Shown here one piece after another: positions 26,390 through 38,713 of a DNA stretch of 64,000 bases. Numbering within the stretch: position 1 is the first letter of the stretch; the number at the start of each line of letters is the position of its first letter. A program made the translations under genes and the position numbers. Source of the stretch: DATKHR01 sp036557365 (GTDB taxonomy: Bacteria > Acidobacteriota > Vicinamibacteria > Vicinamibacterales > CAVVIG01). The notes under the pieces were generated by a model. That model ran no database searches, was not told the DNA's origin, and saw only the letters and a list, made by a program, of their open reading frames with translations. The stretch covers positions 4,200 through 68,199 of the forward strand of contig DATBHR010000089.1 of the NCBI GenBank assembly GCA_036557365.1, written 5' to 3'.

Positions 26390-26482
26390 CCCAATCGAGA
26401 GACAGAAACGCTTATGGTTCAATGGGTTGCACAGTCGTGATTGGGACGAATTCCCAGGCAACTGGCGGAATGCAGGCCCAAT
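26369..26482. promoter_or_regulatory. Cluster of CCCAAT motifs before the DUF1156 methylase gene
   Basis: CCCAAT occurs at 26369, 26379, 26390 and 26477 on the plus strand and at 26440-26445 on the minus strand. The first three are 10-11 bp apart, one helical turn, and straddle the stop codon of the upstream gene; the last is inside CCAATTGG. The only sizeable intergenic gap of the operon lies here, so a regulator-binding array or internal promoter is plausible. Confidence 0.45.
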
Positions 26483-26517
26483 TGGAAGCTGGACGACGGG
26501 CGCGTCGATAGACTCGC

Positions 26518-29409
26518 ATGACACCGAAAAAGAAGCTCATCGAAGTCGCCCTCCCGCTGGACGCCATCAACGCGGCATCGGCGCGCGAGAAGTCCATCCG
26601 TCACGGCCATCCGAGCACGCTGCATCTCTGGTGGGCGCGGCGCCCGCTGGCCGCGGCACGGGCCGTGATCTTCGCCCAAATGGTGGACGACCCGTCCGCT
26701 CACCCGGATCTGTTCCCGACCGAGAAGAAGCAGGAGAAGGAGCGTCAGCGCCTCTTCAAGATCATCGAGGATCTCGTGCAGTGGGAGAACACCACGAACG
26801 AGGAAGTGCTCGAACGCGCACGCGCCGAGATCTGGCAAAGCTGGCGGCGCACGTGTGCGGAGAACGCGGATCACCCGCGCGCCAAGGAACTGTTCGACCG
26901 GCATAAGCTACCAGCGTTCCACGATCCGTTCGCCGGCGGCGGTGCGTTGCCGCTGGAAGCGCAGCGCCTAGGGCTGGAGAGTTACGCCAGCGACCTCAAT
27001 CCCGTGGCGGTCTTGATCAACAAAGCGATGATCGAGATCCCGCCGAAGTTCGCTGGACGACCGCCGGTCAATCCGGAGTCCCGCAACGATCCGTCCCTCC
27101 TGACCGAGAAGTGGCGCGGCGCTCAGGGCCTCGCCGCAGACGTCCGTTACTACGGCAAGTGGATGCGCGACGAGGCCGAAAAACGCATAGGCCACCTGTA
27201 TCCGAAGGTCGAGATCACCCCAGGAATGGCGAAAGAGCGGCCGGACCTGAAGCCGTATGTCGGCCAAAAGCTCACCGTCATCGCCTGGCTGTGGGCGCGG
27301 ACCGTGAAGAGCCCGAATCCGGCGTTCGCCAGCGTAGATGTGCCACTTGTATCGACGTTCATGCTCTCGACCAAGCCAGGGAAAGAGGCGCACGTCGAAC
27401 CGGAGATTGATGGAACGAGTTATCGCTTTGCCGTGAAGATCGGCAAGGCGAAAAATGTGGATGCGGCGAAGAACGGAACAAAAGCAGCCGGCCGCGGTGC
27501 CAACTTCATGTGCCTGATGTCAGGAGCGCCCATCGCCGGCGATTACATCAAAGCGGAAGCCAAAGCCGGACGAATGGGAGCGCGGCTGATGGCGATCGTT
27601 GTTGAGGGAGACACGGGGCGTGTTTACCTCGCTCCGACACTCGAACAGGAGACGGCTGCGGAACGCGCGCAGCCTGAGTGGACGCCTGACGTCGAGTTCT
27701 TCCAGCAGGCGCTTGGGTTTCGTGTCGGCAACTACGGCATGACGAAGTGGAGCCAACTCTTTACCCGCCGCCAGCTCGTGGCACTCGCAACGTTCTCTGA
27801 CCTCGTGAGCGAGGCGATGCACAACATCAGACGCGACGCGCTTGCCGCGGGGATGTCCATCGACAACGCACCTCTGCGCGACGGTGGTCGCAGCGCAGCG
27901 GCTTATGCGGAAGCGGTGGGAGTGTACGTGGCGTTTGCAGTTGATAAATGCAGTGACTATTGGTCGACGATCTGCAGCTGGCACAATTCTGGGGAGAAGA
28001 TGCGCAACACGTTCGGACGGCAGGCAATCCCGATGGTGTGGGACTACGCCGAGGCCAATCCAATGTGCGATTCATCAGGCAACTGGATGGCGATGGTCGA
28101 TTGGGCGTGGAAGGCGCTTGAGACAACGCCAGCCACACCCGCAGGTATCGCGCTGCAGGCCGACGCGCAAACGCAATCAATCAGCGCTAACAAGGTTGTC
28201 TCGACAGATCCGCCCTACTACGACAACATCGGCTACGCGGACCTGTCAGATTTCTTCTATGTCTGGCTGCGCCGCTCGCTTCGCCCTGTGTTTCCCGACA
28301 TCTTTTCGACCGTCACGGTCCCCAAGGCTGAAGAGTTGGTGGCAACACCAGCTCGTCATGGCGGCAGCGATCGCGCCGAAGCCTTCTTCTTGGCGGGAAT
28401 GACGCAGGCAATGCACAAGCTGTCCGAGCAGGCGCACCCGGCCTTTCCGGTCAGCATCTACTATGCGTTCAAGCAATCCGAGAGTGACGCAGAAGCGGGA
28501 ACAGCGAGCACTGGATGGGAAACGTTTCTGGACGCCGTGATCCGAGCTGGCTTCGCTACGAGTGGAACGTGGCCGATGCGAACCGAGCTGGGGAACCGGA
28601 TGCGAGGGACGGACTCGAATGCGCTTGCGTCCAGCATCGTGCTTGTTTGTCGGAAGCGTGACACTGACGCGCCGCTGGCGTCGCGGCGGGAGTTCGTTGG
28701 CGTCCTCAAGACCGAGTTGCCTCTGGCTCTTCGCCATCTCCAAGCCGGCAATGTCGCTCCTGTAGACCTAGCGCAGGCGGCGATCGGCCCAGGAATGGCC
28801 GTTTTCACGCGCTTCAGCAGGGTCATGGACGCTGAAGGTCAGGCGATTTCGGTCCGGCAGGCTCTCGCCTCGATCAACGAGACGCTCGACGAAGTGCTTG
28901 CCGAGCAGGAAGGCGATTTTGACGTCGACAGCCGATGGGCGCTCGCCTGGTTCGATCAATACGGGTTCGATGAAGGACCGTACGGCGTCGCCGAAACGCT
29001 CTCAAAAGCGAAGAACACCAGTGTGGACGGGATGGTCGAAGCCGGCATCCTGGTCTCGCGCGCGGGAAAAGTCCGCCTGCTGGCACCGAGTGAACTGCCG
29101 GCGGCGTGGGACCCCGATGAAGATCGTCGCATTGACGTCTGGGAAATGCTCCATCACCTGATTCGCGTCTTCGAGCACGCCGGCGAAGCCGCGGCGGCGC
29201 AACTGCTAGCGAAATATGGGCCAAGAGCCGATGTAGTAAGAGAGCTGGCATACCGGCTGTACACGGCTTGCGAGCGGAAGAAGCGCGCCAGGGAGGCGGG
29301 TTCGTACAACGCGCTCGTTCAGAGTTGGCCTGAAATTGTGCGCCTCTCGAAGGAACAACCGGCGGCGGCGACGCCACGGCAGGGCGCGAGATTCTTCGAC
29401 GAGGAATAG
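26518..29409 (+). CDS. DUF1156 adenine-specific DNA methyltransferase (anti-phage associated)
   Basis: 963 residues. The N-terminus is DUF1156 (LIEVALPLDAINAASAREKS, HPSTLHLWWARRPL). SAM-binding motif I is DPFAGGG at residues 136-142 and the catalytic DPPYYDN starts at 564; the 420 residues between probably hold target recognition. The order (motif I, insert, motif IV) is of the alpha class. DPPY indicates amino-methylation of adenine, or less likely N4 of cytosine. It would mark host DNA against the companion effectors. ATG 26518 starts the family-conserved sequence. One base separates its stop from the DUF499 start codon. Confidence 0.9.
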   Translation: MTPKKKLIEVALPLDAINAASAREKSIRHGHPSTLHLWWARRPLAAARAVIFAQMVDDPSAHPDLFPTEKKQEKERQRLFKIIEDLVQWENTTNEEVLERARAEIWQSWRRTCAENADHPRAKELFDRHKLPAFHDPFAGGGALPLEAQRLGLESYASDLNPVAVLINKAMIEIPPKFAGRPPVNPESRNDPSLLTEKWRGAQGLAADVRYYGKWMRDEAEKRIGHLYPKVEITPGMAKERPDLKPYVGQKLTVIAWLWARTVKSPNPAFASVDVPLVSTFMLSTKPGKEAHVEPEIDGTSYRFAVKIGKAKNVDAAKNGTKAAGRGANFMCLMSGAPIAGDYIKAEAKAGRMGARLMAIVVEGDTGRVYLAPTLEQETAAERAQPEWTPDVEFFQQALGFRVGNYGMTKWSQLFTRRQLVALATFSDLVSEAMHNIRRDALAAGMSIDNAPLRDGGRSAAAYAEAVGVYVAFAVDKCSDYWSTICSWHNSGEKMRNTFGRQAIPMVWDYAEANPMCDSSGNWMAMVDWAWKALETTPATPAGIALQADAQTQSISANKVVSTDPPYYDNIGYADLSDFFYVWLRRSLRPVFPDIFSTVTVPKAEELVATPARHGGSDRAEAFFLAGMTQAMHKLSEQAHPAFPVSIYYAFKQSESDAEAGTASTGWETFLDAVIRAGFATSGTWPMRTELGNRMRGTDSNALASSIVLVCRKRDTDAPLASRREFVGVLKTELPLALRHLQAGNVAPVDLAQAAIGPGMAVFTRFSRVMDAEGQAISVRQALASINETLDEVLAEQEGDFDVDSRWALAWFDQYGFDEGPYGVAETLSKAKNTSVDGMVEAGILVSRAGKVRLLAPSELPAAWDPDEDRRIDVWEMLHHLIRVFEHAGEAAAAQLLAKYGPRADVVRELAYRLYTACERKKRAREAGSYNALVQSWPEIVRLSKEQPAAATPRQGARFFDEE

Positions 29410-29410
29410 G

Positions 29411-32749
<3,339 letters not shown>

Positions 32750-32798
32750 CGGTGCCTCACGCCACGGCCGACTACGTTGCCTCTACGAGGGTCGCACT

Positions 32799-34823
32799 AT
32801 GAGTGAGCCTCAGACTGTTCCCCACACCGTGAACTTCCCGATCCTGGACCGCCTGGCGATATCCGGCTATGGCCTCTACCCTGGTCCATCTGAGGCCGAC
32901 CCAGGACTTCGCATTCAGTTCAGGCCTGGGTTGACACTCGTCGTCGGCGCCAACGGCCTCGGGAAGTCAACCCTGGTTGGCATTCTGTTTCGGGTACTCA
33001 CCGGACCGTATGACATCAGCGGACTGAGCGGGCGCGCTGAACTCGGGAACGTAAACTTGGCCCCGACGCGCCTCTCGTCCGTGACATCCGCAACGTTTGC
33101 GAATCGTGTCGTGGACGGCGCTCGTGGTGCATCGGCGGAGCTCGTGTTCACCCTCGGCACTAGGCAGATCGTCGTGTCGCGCCGCCTCAGTGATCTGGCT
33201 CTCGTGGCATTCAGCGTGGACGGCCAACCGCAAGGGGTATCCGAGGAAGCGTACCAAGCCGAGATCAGCAAGCTCGTCGGTGTGTGGTCCTTTGGAGATT
33301 GGATCCTTCTGCTGCGACACTTGGTTTTCTACTTTGAGGACCGTCGCTCATTGGTATGGGATCCGAGCGCCCAACGCCAGATCCTTCGATTTCTCTTCCT
33401 GTCTCCAGAACCGGCTCGAAAGTGGTCCGAGGATGAGCGTGAGATTCTGCAACTCGACAGTCGTGCGCGCAATCTCAGCGCCGCTCTGACCCGCGAGGCA
33501 CGAGCTCTCTCGAAGAGCGAGATCAAGAGTGAACATGGTGTAGACGTGCGGAGGGAGCTGCAGACGCTCGAGAAGCTGAACGAGATTGATAGCGACGAGC
33601 GCGCGCGGCTGGAAGACCAAGTCGCCGAGGTCGACAATGCTCGCCAAGCGACCCGTCTCCGTTTTATGAAGGCCGAGCAGGAGCACGAGAGTCGGTTTCG
33701 AGAGCTTGAACGAGCGCGGCTTACAGCGATCTCCGCACGGTTCCCTACACAGTCAGAGACGGCACGATACATCCTCGCACAGCTCATGACCGAACATCGG
33801 TGCGTCGTGTGCGGCCACGATGCGCCTGACGCTGCGGACGCCTACCGGCAGAGGATCGAAATCAACCACTGCGTTGTGTGCGGGTCAGATGTTTCGGGCG
33901 GTAGTGGCGCACACCCGACGGAACTGGCCGACAAACGTGTCGAGAAGACTGCTGAGGAGTTGGAGGCTGCCGCTCGAGACCTCTCCGAAGCTCGCCGCGC
34001 TCTTGAGGACGCGGAGACGCGCTACCAAGAGCATTTCACGGCGATCCAAGAACTCAATCTGAAACTGGCGGACCGGTCTGCGCGAATAGACAGCCTCATT
34101 CAGCGTCTTCCACCCGCGGAAGCCGATCTTCACAAGCAACGTCATGACCTGGCGTCCATGCGAGCTCGCGTCGGCCAATTGCAGGAGGAACTCGCTGCCA
34201 AGCGACAGTTGTTCAAGGTGTTCGTTGACGACACCACTCGTCAGGTCGCCGAAAAATCTGATGCTGTGAAGGCCGCTTTCGACGTCTACGCTGAGGGATT
34301 CTTGCTTGAGATGTGCCACCTCACGTGGTCCCCCCACCGGACGCGACTGGGCGAGTCTGGAGAGACGTTCGAGTTTCCAGCCTTCGAGCTCGAGTTGAGC
34401 GGAACGGACTTCCCCTCGCCAGTGCGCAGGACTGGGCCAGACCAAGTGTCGGAGAGTCAGCGGGAGTTCATCGATCTAGCGTTCCGAATGGCCCTGGTTG
34501 CCATAGCCGGCGATACTGCCGCCGGTACCCTCGTGATCGACGCACCCGAATCGTCGTTGGATGCGGTCTTCGTTACCAGAGCCGCGACCGTGCTCTCCAG
34601 ATTTGCCGATCCCGCAAAGGGCAATCGATTAATGGTGACGTCGAACTTGGTGGAGGGGCAGTTGATCCCGTCCTTGCTCGCAAAGGCGGCCCCAGAAGCT
34701 GATCGAAGTGGGAGGATCGTCGACTTGTTTGCGATCGCGACTCCAACTGCGGCGATTCGCCAACTCAAGGATGAATACGATCGCGTCAGGAACACTCTGT
34801 TTGACGGAGCTAGCAAGCCGTGA
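32799..34823 (+). CDS. Rad50/SMC-like ABC ATPase with zinc-ribbon hinge (ABC-3C type)
   Basis: 674 residues. Walker A GANGLGKST near 50-58; two coiled-coil arms (residues about 220-330 and 375-490) separated by C-x2-C-x19-C-x2-C (Cys335 to Cys361), a zinc-ribbon-like hinge rather than the single CxxC of Rad50; ABC signature region VSESQREFIDLAF near 549-561; Walker B LVIDAPESSLD near 578-588. It overlaps the next gene in GTGA and is followed by a nuclease gene: ATPase, small middle component, effector, the layout of ABC-three-component conflict systems. It probably senses or holds DNA ends and licenses the nuclease. Confidence 0.85.
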   Translation: MSEPQTVPHTVNFPILDRLAISGYGLYPGPSEADPGLRIQFRPGLTLVVGANGLGKSTLVGILFRVLTGPYDISGLSGRAELGNVNLAPTRLSSVTSATFANRVVDGARGASAELVFTLGTRQIVVSRRLSDLALVAFSVDGQPQGVSEEAYQAEISKLVGVWSFGDWILLLRHLVFYFEDRRSLVWDPSAQRQILRFLFLSPEPARKWSEDEREILQLDSRARNLSAALTREARALSKSEIKSEHGVDVRRELQTLEKLNEIDSDERARLEDQVAEVDNARQATRLRFMKAEQEHESRFRELERARLTAISARFPTQSETARYILAQLMTEHRCVVCGHDAPDAADAYRQRIEINHCVVCGSDVSGGSGAHPTELADKRVEKTAEELEAAARDLSEARRALEDAETRYQEHFTAIQELNLKLADRSARIDSLIQRLPPAEADLHKQRHDLASMRARVGQLQEELAAKRQLFKVFVDDTTRQVAEKSDAVKAAFDVYAEGFLLEMCHLTWSPHRTRLGESGETFEFPAFELELSGTDFPSPVRRTGPDQVSESQREFIDLAFRMALVAIAGDTAAGTLVIDAPESSLDAVFVTRAATVLSRFADPAKGNRLMVTSNLVEGQLIPSLLAKAAPEADRSGRIVDLFAIATPTAAIRQLKDEYDRVRNTLFDGASKP

Positions 34824-35491
34824 CGAGCGAAACGCGAGACGTGGGCGAAGAAGACATCGGGACGCTACGGCGCCAAGTGCGCATCGTCGTGCTGTTGCAT
34901 GCAGCCGATCGGGCCGGGCTGACACCGCTTCCGATCCTTCGGCTTCACACATTCGCGTTCCTCTCGAACGTGTTGGCGCCCGTGTGGCGGCTTCCGCCCT
35001 TGGACGGCAAGCTTCTAAAGCGGCGCGGTGGCCCCTTTTATCCTGCCCTCCAGCTGGACCTTGATCGACTCGTGGGTATGGGTGTAGCGAGGATTTCCGG
35101 GTTGAGCCATGCCAAGGACGAAGGCGACAGGTGGCGCTTGGAAGGCGCATACGAACTCAATGAACCGTTGGCGAGAGCCGCGCTTGCTCGGGCGAGCGAG
35201 CTAGACGAGGAATGGCGGATATTCACGTTCGTACAAGAATTGGCGTTCGCGCTGTCTGCTTTGACAGACCACGAGCTCGACACAGCCATGATGGAGGACG
35301 CTACATATGCGGATCCAGTGGTCGGCGTAGGAAACGTGATCGATTTTGCAGAGTGGCAAGACAAGAATTGGAGCGCCAGCGCCGCGGGCTACTTTGAGCG
35401 TGTCATGCCCAGTGGAGTCGCGGCGACGCCAGGCGAGAAGATCCACATGTACGTGCGGCACCTACATGCACGACTGAATCGAGCCGGTTAA
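34820..35491 (+). CDS. Putative middle component of an ABC-three-component system
   Basis: 223 residues, starting at GTG 34820 inside the GTGA overlap with the ABC ATPase stop. The predicted sequence is mixed helical: QVRIVVLLHAADRAGLTPLP and a following LLKRRGGPFYPALQLDLDRLVGMGVARISG look like a winged helix with a basic wing, as in middle-component proteins that bridge the ATPase and effector. No catalytic motif is seen. It is 5 bp upstream of the nuclease gene. I recognise it by position and general shape, not by a signature motif. Confidence 0.55.
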   Translation: MTSETRDVGEEDIGTLRRQVRIVVLLHAADRAGLTPLPILRLHTFAFLSNVLAPVWRLPPLDGKLLKRRGGPFYPALQLDLDRLVGMGVARISGLSHAKDEGDRWRLEGAYELNEPLARAALARASELDEEWRIFTFVQELAFALSALTDHELDTAMMEDATYADPVVGVGNVIDFAEWQDKNWSASAAGYFERVMPSGVAATPGEKIHMYVRHLHARLNRAG

Positions 35492-35496
35492 CGACG

Positions 35497-36573
35497 ATGG
35501 GTGACGTGGCTTCATTTGGCGCATGGGCAGGCGATGACCTTGGAAAGACTGCGAGCACGTACGCAGGAATCGGCGCTGATGCTGGACTGCCATCACCGGT
35601 ACGCTTCTTGGGAGGCGTCGCGAAGCTTGTCCGACGGCGGGTGGCTGAGGCTGGAGTGGATCTGGATCCCAAGCGGCCCGCGGTGTTTCTGTTGGAGCCC
35701 CAGGGCGCCGCCATCGAGGCTGGCCACGAGCCCAAGCGCGTCCCGATGCTCGATAACGGTCTGACGCCCGTCACTGGGCGCCTGTGGTTTGTGACCGACG
35801 TGGTGGTGAGCGGCAGGTACCTCGACGTCCAGGATGCCGACGACGACGGGCTGTTCGGGATTGTTACCGACACGCTGCACATGGGTGATGTTCCAGCGGT
35901 CGTGTACGACCCTCGGACCGCGATTGCCACGGTACGCTTTTATCCGAATGGGCTGGCGAGCCCCGATATTTGCGAGATTGCCACGGTACACGGCGCCGAG
36001 GTGTCGTTGGAGCGTGTCTTGGACGCGGTCGATCACGTTCATCGCACACAGATGGTCACTCCTGAAGCGCAACCGAAGGCAGCGAAGCTGTGGCTGGACG
36101 GTGATAAGTGGTGGCCTGCTCAGGATGCTGAAGATCGGACACTTGTGTATTTGAAGGTGGGCCTGGCTGCCGCGTTTCCGACTTGTACCGTGCGACAGGA
36201 ACAGACGGGTGTACCGGGACGGCTTGACCTGGAGATCGAAGAGCGCGATCCAATCGATCGTGCGAAGCTCACGCGGCACGCGGTCTTGGAGCTGAAGGTC
36301 CTGCGAAGCTTTCGCAGCAGCGGCGCCGTGGTGCCTGAATCCGAGAACGCAAAGTGGGTAGAGTCTGGGGTGAAGCAGGCGGCGGCCTATAGAGACGACC
36401 GTTCGGCTCAGGCGGCTGCGCTGTGCTGTTTCGACATGCGCCGAGACTTCAGTGGCGAGCTATGCTTCGCACAAGTGACTGATTTGGCGATCCGCCTAAA
36501 CGTACGGTTGCGCGTGTGGTTTCTGTTCGCGACATCAAAGCAGTACAGAGAATTCCTCGCTCGTGGCGCTTGA
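35497..36573 (+). CDS. PD-(D/E)XK nuclease effector of the ABC-3C-like cassette
   Basis: 358 residues. The C-terminal third has the restriction-nuclease pattern: a Glu at QEQ (235), Asp244 in GRLDLEI, then Glu265-x-Lys267 in LELKVL, followed by GVKQAAAYRDD near 291-301, the helix that usually supports the active site. The N-terminal 200 residues do not resemble a domain I can name and may contact the partner proteins or DNA. It ends 4 bp before the stop of the convergent methylase. The nuclease assignment rests on motif spacing and secondary-structure fit; cleavage specificity is unknown. Confidence 0.68.
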   Translation: MGDVASFGAWAGDDLGKTASTYAGIGADAGLPSPVRFLGGVAKLVRRRVAEAGVDLDPKRPAVFLLEPQGAAIEAGHEPKRVPMLDNGLTPVTGRLWFVTDVVVSGRYLDVQDADDDGLFGIVTDTLHMGDVPAVVYDPRTAIATVRFYPNGLASPDICEIATVHGAEVSLERVLDAVDHVHRTQMVTPEAQPKAAKLWLDGDKWWPAQDAEDRTLVYLKVGLAAAFPTCTVRQEQTGVPGRLDLEIEERDPIDRAKLTRHAVLELKVLRSFRSSGAVVPESENAKWVESGVKQAAAYRDDRSAQAAALCCFDMRRDFSGELCFAQVTDLAIRLNVRLRVWFLFATSKQYREFLARGA

Positions 36574-36577
36574 GATG

Positions 36578-37906
36578 TTATCGCTGAAGAACCAGAAGGG
36601 TCTCCGATAGCTCCCGCCGACCGCCTTGTTGAGCCGATGCGCGCATCGACCGGCAGGGTTCTACCGCTCGAAGCGTCCAGCCGCTGCTCTGCGCGAGCTC
36701 GGTGAGGATGCGGCCTGTACGCACCCTGACGGTCGAGTACCGGCTATCACCGACCACGATCCATGCCAGGCCGCGGGCTGCGAGCGAGTGCCGTACGCCC
36801 TTGAGGACCACTGCCATGTCCGCAAAGTACCCGCCTACCATTTCTGGGATGCGATGGTCCCAGAGCGAAGGCCGCTGTCGCACTAGGCGAGCGAGCGTGC
36901 GGTCAAGGCTTGGGGAACCGGTTGGCGCAGGCGGGAACTGACGTGCAATCTGGACGTGCGAGCAGAGGGTGGCCGTCCGGAGGGCTGTGTTGTCGCTGCG
37001 ACTCGAAAGATAGCCAAGAGTCCAGAGTTCCACGTTGTAGACGTCGGTGTAGTCAAACGAATTGGGATATGGGGGCGAGAACACCGCAAGGTCGCACGAC
37101 TGGCGACGCGTCAGAACTGCACGACAGTCGCCACGCAGTAGGTCGTAGTCTGTGCAGGCGCGCCTCGAGTAACGATGGACCTCAGCAATGGCGCGCTGAG
37201 CGGCTTCCGAGAAACGCTGTTCAACGACGCCAGGATCGATCTGGCGCTCAGCCCAACGACGCCGATAGCGCCGGCCCTTGCCGCTTACGATGACATTGCT
37301 GACATCGATCAAGACTCCGCCAAAGAGGACTCTAAAGAGGCGGACGTGGTCAGGGTTGGCTAGTCTGCCTATTGCGTCGAGCAGCGCGGACACGCGAATC
37401 GCGATCGCCTTGTCGAAGATCCATCGGCCGTTTAAGCCAGGCTCGACCAACGTAGGCGGAGCCTCTCGAAACGGGAATGGCAGGGAACGAGTGGATCGCT
37501 GCAATGCCTTCACGACCTTCCCAAGGCTGTGGGCAAGGGCGTCGGCGTCGTAGGAGACAAGCTTTGCCTCTGCCAGGTCTGCTAAATAGGGATTAAGCTC
37601 GATTGTGGTCGGCCTCACGCCCAAGAACTGACATGCGAGCGCGGTCGTCCCAGAACCTGCAAATGGGTCAAGGCAACGACTGACGGGGATTGGGCTCTCG
37701 GCGACAGCACGCTGGACGAGTTCTGGAGCGAATGCCTCTTTGAAGTGCCTCCATCGCTGGAACGGCAGGATCTGAGACCCTGCGTTTGTGCCGAATGACG
37801 CCACACGTCGGTCGAGGGTCCAGTCTCGAAAACTGACGTGGTCGGACGCGGATGTTGATGTGCGTGGACTGAGCATGACGCCGGCAGAAGCGGATGATGG
37901 GAGCAA
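36578..37906 (-). CDS. SPPY-type DNA methyltransferase
   Basis: 442 residues. Motif I DPFAGSGTTAL near residues 61-71 and motif IV SPPYPNSFDYTDVYN near 277-291, with a 200-residue recognition region between them, give an alpha-type order. SPPY is more common in N4-cytosine enzymes, DPPY in adenine enzymes, so N4-cytosine is the first guess. It could modify sites cut by the convergent PD-(D/E)XK nuclease, making a restriction-modification pair, or be a guard for the whole island. Its gene begins 5 bases after the RHH gene, so the two share a transcript. Confidence 0.82.
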   Translation of the reverse strand: MLPSSASAGVMLSPRTSTSASDHVSFRDWTLDRRVASFGTNAGSQILPFQRWRHFKEAFAPELVQRAVAESPIPVSRCLDPFAGSGTTALACQFLGVRPTTIELNPYLADLAEAKLVSYDADALAHSLGKVVKALQRSTRSLPFPFREAPPTLVEPGLNGRWIFDKAIAIRVSALLDAIGRLANPDHVRLFRVLFGGVLIDVSNVIVSGKGRRYRRRWAERQIDPGVVEQRFSEAAQRAIAEVHRYSRRACTDYDLLRGDCRAVLTRRQSCDLAVFSPPYPNSFDYTDVYNVELWTLGYLSSRSDNTALRTATLCSHVQIARQFPPAPTGSPSLDRTLARLVRQRPSLWDHRIPEMVGGYFADMAVVLKGVRHSLAARGLAWIVVGDSRYSTVRVRTGRILTELAQSSGWTLRAVEPCRSMRASAQQGGRRELSETLLVLQR

Positions 37907-37911
37907 GATGC

Positions 37912-38178
37912 TCAGGAAGTCGGTGACTTAGTGAGCGAGTCGGCGACGCGGACCTTGATGAACGCCTGCCTAGTGACGCCAAGCCGACGAGCCTCCTGGT
38001 CGATCTCTCGTAGTAGGTCCACAGGGAAATCCACGTTTACACGCTGGACCGCTCGGCCGGGGCGCCCCCCGCGGCCCATGTCCATGTTGGCCGACAAATC
38101 GGTGCCATCGTCGTGCATCGCGTCAAGCTGGGTTGCGGAAACGGATCTAGCCTTAGAGGTATGCGGCGTTTTCTTCAT
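37912..38178 (-). CDS. Ribbon-helix-helix DNA-binding protein (CopG-like antitoxin/regulator)
   Basis: 88 residues. The C-terminal half is a ribbon-helix-helix: strand RVNVDFPVDL, helix LREIDQEARRLG, turn VT, helix RQAFIKVRVADSL. The N-terminal 40 residues are basic and flexible (GRGGRPGRAVQ). ATG 38178 is preceded by GAGGTGAG. CopG-type proteins usually repress their own operon, alone or as antitoxins; no toxin gene is left beside it, but a methylase gene is. A near-palindrome about 90 bp upstream (38269-38285) is the likely operator. Confidence 0.75.
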   Translation of the reverse strand: MKKTPHTSKARSVSATQLDAMHDDGTDLSANMDMGRGGRPGRAVQRVNVDFPVDLLREIDQEARRLGVTRQAFIKVRVADSLTKSPTS

Positions 38179-38268
38179 CGCGTGCTCACCTCACCTGCGC
38201 GCCGACGTCGTCGAGGCCAAGCTTCTTGCGATGGCCGCCGACCTCCCAGGATCGCAGTCAGGCATGTT

Positions 38269-38285
38269 GGTATAAAAAGTATACC
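38269..38285. promoter_or_regulatory. Palindrome GGTATA-AAAAG-TATACC, candidate RHH operator
   Basis: A perfect 6-bp inverted repeat in an otherwise GC-rich leader. On the minus strand it contains TATACT, a -10-like hexamer directed toward the RHH/methylase genes. The site suits autoregulation by the RHH protein. Confidence 0.5.
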
Positions 38286-38587
38286 AGAAGAGGCGTAAGA
38301 ATTGGATCTTTGTTTCAGTTCGGACCCTGCCAACGCGTGGCGACTTGAGTCGGAACCGGTCTCGTCGCCAACTGTGCGGACTTGAGTGTTGAGCTCACCG
38401 CGAAGTCGCTGCGGCTATACTGGTGGGCGGCCTTGCGCTCGGTTGTGCTGGCCTCTGGAGCCTGCGTTCGCGGCGGGCGAAATCCCTGTAAGTGATCGCG
38501 GGACATTCAGGGGTCTTACACAATTCGCTACACAATTTGCGGTTTCCGACCACATGGACAGCCGCAAGTTGTTGATTCTAAAGACAC
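38286..38587. other. Gene-free right end of segment B and tRNA-Ser leader
   Basis: No protein gene is supported. It holds the tRNA leader block that recurs at 5761 and, weakly, at 14312 (from 38479: GAAATCCCTGTAAGTGATCG, GGTCTTACACAATT, GCAAGTTGTTGATTCTAAA). The right copy of the end-associated repeat is at 38512-38539. A GCTATACTGG box near 38411 is shared with the copy-2 leader. Confidence 0.6.
38512..38539 (+). repeat. End-associated direct repeat, right copy
   Basis: GGTCTTACACAATT followed by CGCTACACAATTT, partner of 14545-14569. It lies 48 bases upstream of the intact tRNA-Ser. Confidence 0.5.
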
Positions 38588-38677
38588 GGAGAGATGTCCG
38601 AGTGGTTGAAGGAGCACGCTTGGAAAGCGTGTGTAGGGGAAACTCTACCGAGGGTTCGAATCCCTCTCTCTCCGCCA
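38588..38677 (+). tRNA. tRNA-Ser (anticodon GGA)
   Basis: 90 nt including an encoded CCA. Acceptor GGAGAGA pairs with TCTCTCC, then discriminator G and CCA (38675-38677). The anticodon arm is CACGC-TTGGAAA-GCGTG with anticodon GGA, reading UCC/UCU serine codons. A long variable arm (TGTAGGGGAAACTCTACC) marks it as class II, and the T arm GAGGG-TTCGAAT-CCCTC is intact. It is the right boundary of the island region; related 5' halves lie at 5935 and 14377. Confidence 0.97.
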
Positions 38678-38713
38678 GTTCCCCATCGCTTCATCTGCGG
38701 CCGCCGCTGATCG

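Noticed and set aside
38186..38259. Minus-strand peptide frame upstream of the RHH gene (HRKKLGLDDVGAQVR end)
   Set aside because: It could be the tail of a lost toxin gene, but it has a stop immediately upstream and no start codon in frame; too short to support.
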